NCBI GenBank assembly: GCA_973895155.1
Contig: OZ316891.1
Location: 12,710,001-12,774,000, forward strand
DNA from: Marsupella aquatica
Taxonomy: Eukaryota; Marchantiophyta
Direction of reading: 5' to 3'
Length of the DNA: 64,000 bases
A program made the position numbers and the translations under genes. Below the pieces are notes generated by a model that saw nothing but the letters and a program-made list of their open reading frames with translations, was not told where the DNA came from and made no database searches. Shown one piece after another: positions 58,676 to 64,000 of the stretch. Position 1 is the stretch's first letter, and every line of letters starts with the position of its first letter.

Positions 58676-61340
58676 ATGAAGTGTGCGCAATGCGAGGAAG
58701 CAGAAGCTAGTCTGCGGTGTGTCGATGAAGATCTTCACTTCTGTGGTCAGTGTTCCGCCCTGTTGCACAAAAAGAAGGCACGGCTGCATCATGAAGTGGA
58801 ACCCATTAGGGCAGCTCTAGTATGTGACGAGTGCGAGGATGCGTTGGCAGAGGTCGAGTGCTTGCAGTGTGGAGGCCTGAAAACGGCCCTGGTGTTCTGT
58901 CTGGCTTGCTCGGGTAACCTTCATTCCCGAGCCGCCAGGGCTGGTCATCATGTAGGCTTGATCAATAGGCTGAAGAAACAAGGCAGAGAGAAGTCCGTCC
59001 AAGGGAGGATTGTCGTCGATCTCACTGGCTTCGATTCGGACGAGGACAATGAGGATGTCAATCCGCAGGAGAAGGAGACCGTCTCGAGATTGACATTTGC
59101 AGGAAGACTTGGTGTGAAAGAGGAAGCAAAAGACTGTAATTACAAAAGCAAAATAGTAGGGACGAGGATAGATTACAGGGACACTGATGACACAAGCATC
59201 ACGAAGAGTCGGAAAATAAAAAGTGAACATTCGAATTCAGTGTCCCAAACCGAGGAAGGAAGGCAGCGTACCATTGCCAGTTTGGTCAAATTTGAAGATG
59301 GAAATAATGATAAGAAAGAAAGTAGTCCTGAGAAGCGGCGACGGAGGCCTTTCGCAAAGACATCGGCACTAAAGCAGGAACCGCACCACTCACGGGGAGA
59401 GAGTAGTTGCACTGATTCCGAGAGAGACGAAAGCGATGACGAATTCGGTGGTGTGCACCGAATCAAGAGAGGAACGGTTTCGTTGGAAGCATTTGTCGTC
59501 GACGCTGACGATCAAGATGATGGCCCTTCAGGTACTTCAGAAGGTCTTGTGAAATCCTTGTTGGTTCATGACTTTGTAAGCAGACATACGACTTTGCAAA
59601 TATGAGTTGATTCGATTGACGGAGGATCAGCACCACGAAATCAAGGTTACCTTCGTGATATATTATCGTACCTTTCGGCTCAACCTGCCTTCCATGAAAC
59701 CAATTTAAGGCGAACTCTCTCTGCCAATTCTACTCTTATGTGTTCCTCTCGATCAAGGTAGTATTAAATTTCGCCGAAATGGTATCCTTTCGTTTTCACA
59801 GAAATCTGAGATCCTTCTTCGTGCGCGTGGGCTTAGCTAGATTCTAAAGTGTTAATCTGTCAGAGCGATTGCAATTATACGACCTCCCTCCTCCTTCACA
59901 GGTGCTGTTCCAGATGACAAGGTGGAAGCAGGCATCAGGAAGAGAATCAAAAACATGCTCGAGTTGGGGCTACACCCAGACACACCCGAGTTCGAGGCTC
60001 AGCAGGCATTGAAAAATGCACAGCGCCTCCTTACGAAATACAATCTAAAACAGGTGTGGAAAACAAATTTAGTCAGTTGGTTATAACGACACATATCATG
60101 AGCAGCGTAGAGGAGTGTTTGACGTACTGGAGATGGAGTCAAGAGTGCAATTTTCTATCATTTGGTCAGAGACAAATGCAACCAATTTTGTGTCATCGCT
60201 GAGCTTTAACGTTTATTTTTTCTTCCAATTGCCTTCCTGGTGCAGGCAGAGGTGTTGAAAGGTAACTTGACAGACACCAGCTCATTGGTTGGAGGGATGC
60301 GAGTGGTGGAGCTGCGAGCAAGAGGTAAAGCCAAACCAGGGCGAATGGACGCCTGGGTAAAGGAGCTGGGCTGGGTTATTGCAGATAATTTTGATTGTCA
60401 GTATTTCTTCAAGACGGGAACGTCTTCCAAGCCTTTAAGAGTGAGTCCCTTTCTCACGTCACCACGACAGAAAGGTTTTTAATGTGAATAACACGCATTC
60501 TACTATTCAAACCTGCCAGATAAAGCATCCTGTTGTTATTTTGGGCGTGACCACGGCCCGTTGCAATCGCCCAGAACTATCTCTTTTGGGGGACTAAAGG
60601 ATTTTGACTCCAGGGTTGAAAGGGGAAAATGAACTGAGACGTTATCAAAACTTACTGGAGTGAGATGGGCTTGCCTGCAGGTAGTGTTCTATGGGATAAG
60701 CTACAATGCGGATTGTGCAGGTTATGCCTTCGCGGCAACTTACAATCGGATCTCTACAATGGCGGCCTTGTATGTTGCATGTAAACCATCTGATGATGAT
60801 GATGATGATGATGAAAAGGAAAATCTGGACTCGAAGCCCAAACAGGTCAACGCAGGAATCTACACTAGAATTGCTAGGACGAATTATCGCAAGGGTGTCG
60901 TGGCAGGGCTGAAGGAAGCTGTCAAAAGCGCCCAAAAGATGAGGAAAGAGAATGTATCAAGTTACGAGAAGAAGAAGCCTGGTGCTGTGCCGTGCAGTGA
61001 TGCTGATGAATTTGCCTCCTGTGAAAGCGATGGAGGGGATGATAGTTGTCTCTCTCCTAGCAGCCCAAAGTTTCCCTATGACGATGATAAGAAGCATACG
61101 ACCCGAGTGGCTGAAAATTGTAAGGCAATCACGGCTCTCGTATTGCATTCTCAAAAAGTGGGCGAAGAATTTCTGAAGCAGAAAGGAATTAAGATTAGAA
61201 AGAGAACCATTCAAAGCCGGATTGCGGCGTGGAATGAGGAGGCGTTTGGGCGAGGAAAAAAGGATGCGAAAACTATTGATATCAATCAGAAAAGCATCAC
61301 CGGCGCCAAGGTGAGAAAGTCTAAAGGCTCACGCGATTAA
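58676..61340 (+). CDS. Two-B-box zinc finger protein with DUF2786 and DUF7168-type domains
   Basis: Exons 58676-59531, 59902-60053, 60246-60440 and 60681-61340 join in phase (GT-AG) to about 620 residues. A good donor at 61311 (AAG|GTGAGA) and acceptor at 61450 allow an alternative last exon 61451-61573 (about 651 residues). Residues 3-39 and 50-92 are two B-box-like zinc fingers (CAQC...FCGQC...LHKKKARLHH; CDEC...CLQC...FCLAC...H...GHH). Residues 112-127 (IVVDLTG plus acidic tail) look like a SUMO-interacting motif, with four psi-K-x-E sites at K148, K182, K205 and K233 and the nuclear signal KRRRRP at 220-225. DUF2786 follows (about 290-336: GIRKRIKNML, EFEAQQALKNAQRLLTKYNL) and then a DUF7168-like region (YFFKTGTSSKPLRVVFYG, CAGYAFAATYNRI) with an Asp run. 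B-boxes mediate protein contacts; DUF2786 has no known function. A nuclear, SUMO-linked regulatory protein is my inference. Confidence 0.82.
60795..60816 (+). repeat. GAT trinucleotide run coding for aspartates
   Basis: A run of GAT triplets in exon 4 of the B-box/DUF2786 gene encodes seven consecutive Asp residues after KPS. Such runs vary in length by slippage and lie in a likely disordered insert of the C-terminal domain. Confidence 0.8.
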
Positions 61341-61573
61341 CTCAAATGGATCTCCGGGCTACATAAGCAAACTCACTCACGCGCAATGTTGGTAAAGGGC
61401 AGCGGCAAATGTTGAACAAACAGCAGAGACGCCTTCCTGTCACATTGCAGGTAATTCCCAAGGACGCCATATACTGCAGGCGATCAAGGATCAATGGGGA
61501 ACATGATCGAACAGTCTCGATTTACTTCCGAATATACGGTTCCCAAGAAGTTGTGGAAATTGCTCATCTTTAG

Positions 61574-64000
61574 CCCACAAGTCAATATTCAGGCTTCCTA
61601 AATCTCTCCAAAGTTTTAGGCCAGGGCACGAGAAGCCTTCCATAAGGTTTTCTCTGAGTCATGTGAAAGTTATTCCAGAAGAAATTATTTGGAGAAGCTA
61701 AATTGTGTTGATTAAGTTTTTTCTGGAAAGTTTTTGGCAAATGGAACGTTGAAATCGGTACTGCAATGAGTACGTAGTACCACTGTCAAAGTGTGAACGT
61801 CTGCAAATTCGTCTGTCACCCAGTCTTGTGTGGCAGCCTCTTGGAGTCATAGTTGGGAATTAATTAAGGTGACAATGTAAGAGGTAATGATTGCACTGCA
61901 CTGCACTGCACTTGTTTGTCTACATCAGCGAATCATTGCAATCTTTGGCACTTTGACGATAAGCCATTCAAGGACAAGACTGGAGTCTTGAGTATGTCGA
62001 GGTTACTAATCATTGAAATCTTTGCCATCGTCGATGTGTGCTGTGTGTCTTGATATGTGAAAATCTGCAATGTCTGATGAAAGAGCTTTGAAGGATTGAG
62101 AAAATCCGAGAGGATTGAACGACCAGCCCGCCATAATCGTAGGCCCTCGAGTAATACAAGCATCTTTTGGCGAGCTTCGATGGCCTCCTGGGCTTGCAAT
62201 TTCTGCTTGCTCCACGTGGATGTAGCACACAGAATCACACTTCGTCTGGAAATAGCGTTTACTGAAAGACTCTCTCAAGGGGTGTTTTGTCACTCCTGTT
62301 TGTCCCAAAGTGCTTTTCAATTCCTGACACCGTTCATGTACACAATACCCTACCTGACCAAAAAGCCCTGAGATTGAGTAGTTTGGTGTACTTTTATTAA
62401 TTACAGAGTCAGCCTACAGTTGAATTCTTCTTACGCCCTTTCACGTCAATATAGGAACTTCACACTGCGTCAGGTGTAGCGTTACCCATGGCCCCAAGGG
62501 TATTACTACATGTAGGTAGTTGTGAGATGTAATACCCAAGGGCAGTGAGCTAAAGGGATTACAACCATGGCCTTTAAGTGTAGGTTTGTTCTATTTTGAC
62601 ACGAAAATTGCACCTGAAATTGGATGACCCTGTAAGCTAATCACAAGAAGCAAAATCTCATTACCCCAGACCATCCTAGAAATAGAAAGAGAACTACAGG
62701 AGGGCTTTACAGTACGTGAATTTCTTTTGTGCTTGGAGCCCTATATTACACATCCAAGATGGAATGCATGCATTCCAATTAGACTACCAATTGGTCATAT
62801 GCAATGAAAAACCATGTGAAAAACTATGACCATTTGTTTCTGGCCAAAAGACAGTGTCCTCAATTTTGAAGTTTTGAGCCTCCCTTATTGTTTTTCATTT
62901 TCGTGCCTTCGAACCAAATTGAAGCTTCGAGACCCCCTATTTTTTTATTTTCATGCCTTGCAACCAAATAAGGCTTGATGACAAACATTGCCAATACAGG
63001 ATGACATGCATTCAAGGCCTTTGCCCAAAGGGTAAATGCTTGCATATAACAGATGCTTGAACATAAGGCACTTACCAATGAGGGACATCTTTGCACATAA
63101 CAGGGAGTCTCAGAGCTTTGAAATCACAGATACAAGTTTAGGCCATAAAGTAAATCACAGATGACGGTTTGAGGCCATAAAGTAATGGTCATAGTTTTTT
63201 CCCAAGTATACGTAAATGAATGGAGGATGGTAGTAATGTTTTCACAAGTTTATGTAAACGTTTTTCTTGTTTTCTCTTTCACTAGCCTCTACAGTGACTC
63301 GATGTCCTCTTTCACTAGACTCTACAGTGACTTGATGATAATGGCATATATGACCCAAAAAGTTTCAATGACAATTGCATGACCAATTCTTATGGCAAAA
63401 AGTCAACTTTTTGTGTTAGTAACCAGTCCCGAGTTAAAGTCCATCAAACTCTGAGCCTTGAGACGCCCTGGTAGATGCGTTTACGTAAGGCACCACAGGA
63501 TTGGGGAACAATCACCCTCTCTCAACGACAAGGGATGCGCAGTTTTGGGGCTTTCCGAATTTGGTAGAAAGGTCCTGACCCAGCGACTCCGAATAAGATG
63601 TAACCTAAAGTGACTGGATGGTTTGTTCGTCTGTTGATCAGAGGAAAAGTGAAGAACTCCCGTGAATCTATTTCCACGAATATCCCACACAACCCAACTC
63701 CGATACACTTTTCGAGCCGCAATCGCAATCTTCACGTCGAAGTTGTGCGAGATGGCTATTCTTTGGCTTGATAGGGTGTACTACACTCCGCAACCTTCTC
63801 GCCAGCTACTCCGACACAATACACAGCCACCCACTGCACGAGGTAGAAGAGAAGGAAACATGACGGACCAAAGATGACGGAATTGAGATTCAAAAAGAAT
63901 TCCCCGCGGTTTAGCTGTGTTTTCTGATCCAGTTCGCTCAGCTATTCCAACATTGGCCTCGATCTTCAATCCTCACTTGTGACGAGCATCAATCTTCGAC
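61574..64000. other. Spacer to the window end
   Basis: No gene is recognised. A short foldback surrounds 62490-62550 (GGGTATTAC ... GTAATACCC). Degenerate short tandem repeats occur at about 62878-62980 (TTTTCATTTTCGTGCCTT / TATTTTCATGCCTT) and 63275-63340 (CTTTCACTAG plus CTCTACAGTGACT, period 33). Open frames near 63481-63969 on the minus strand look non-coding, but the right edge could hold part of an exon cut by the window. Confidence 0.4.

Noticed and set aside
63481-63969. Minus-strand open frames near the window end as a gene
   Set aside because: Composition is not protein-like, the frames overlap each other, and no splice-consistent extension or known motif was found before the window ends.

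Overview
The window is nuclear DNA of a plant. Its genes are split by many GT-AG introns, it encodes a callose synthase of the land-plant GSL8/GSL10 (CALS10/CALS9) type and a plastid-type ARM-repeat protein, and it carries Ty1/copia elements and MITE-like foldbacks. The two-B-box/DUF2786 gene, moderate intron sizes and repeat-rich spacers make me lean to a bryophyte (liverwort-like) or streptophyte-alga genome. That last step is inference; the species cannot be fixed from this sequence.

Layout. 1-1464: spacer. 1465-6639 (minus): nine-exon ARM-repeat gene. 6900-9313: AT-rich spacer with a diverged direct duplication. 9319-15810: a complete but decayed Ty1/copia element with very short LTRs (110/113 bp), a 5-bp target duplication and a purine tract. 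17621-19265 (plus): two-exon hydroxyethylthiazole kinase (ThiM) gene whose single intron holds a sequence resembling a TPP-riboswitch aptamer core. 19266-25409: long spacer with a minisatellite and an abrupt GC-rich block (about 23340-24860). 25415-31940: a second, unrelated Ty1/copia element with 335/345-bp LTRs, 5-bp target duplication, tRNA-iMet primer site and purine tract, broken by stops. 31969-33833: a cluster of foldback/MITE-like elements and tandem duplications. 34087-34160 (minus): tRNA-Asn(GTT). 34877-35700: two tandem-repeat blocks upstream of the next gene. 36835-54334 (plus): callose synthase, read here as 51 coding exons with an open frame throughout. 54335-58600: repeat-bearing spacer. 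58676-61340 (or 61573) (plus): a gene joining two B-box zinc fingers, a SUMO-linked acidic/basic linker and DUF2786/DUF7168-type domains. 61574-64000: spacer with short repeats and no convincing gene.

The host genes do not form a pathway together: ThiM is thiamine salvage, callose synthase is cell-plate/wall (1,3)-beta-glucan synthesis, the ARM protein is probably a plastid scaffold and the B-box protein probably nuclear. The most interesting points are the riboswitch-like sequence in the ThiM intron, the B-box-SUMO motif-DUF2786 fusion, tandem/non-canonical splice sites in the callose synthase gene, and two well-bounded retroelements that decay in different ways (transitions and stops in one, frameshifts and stops in the other).
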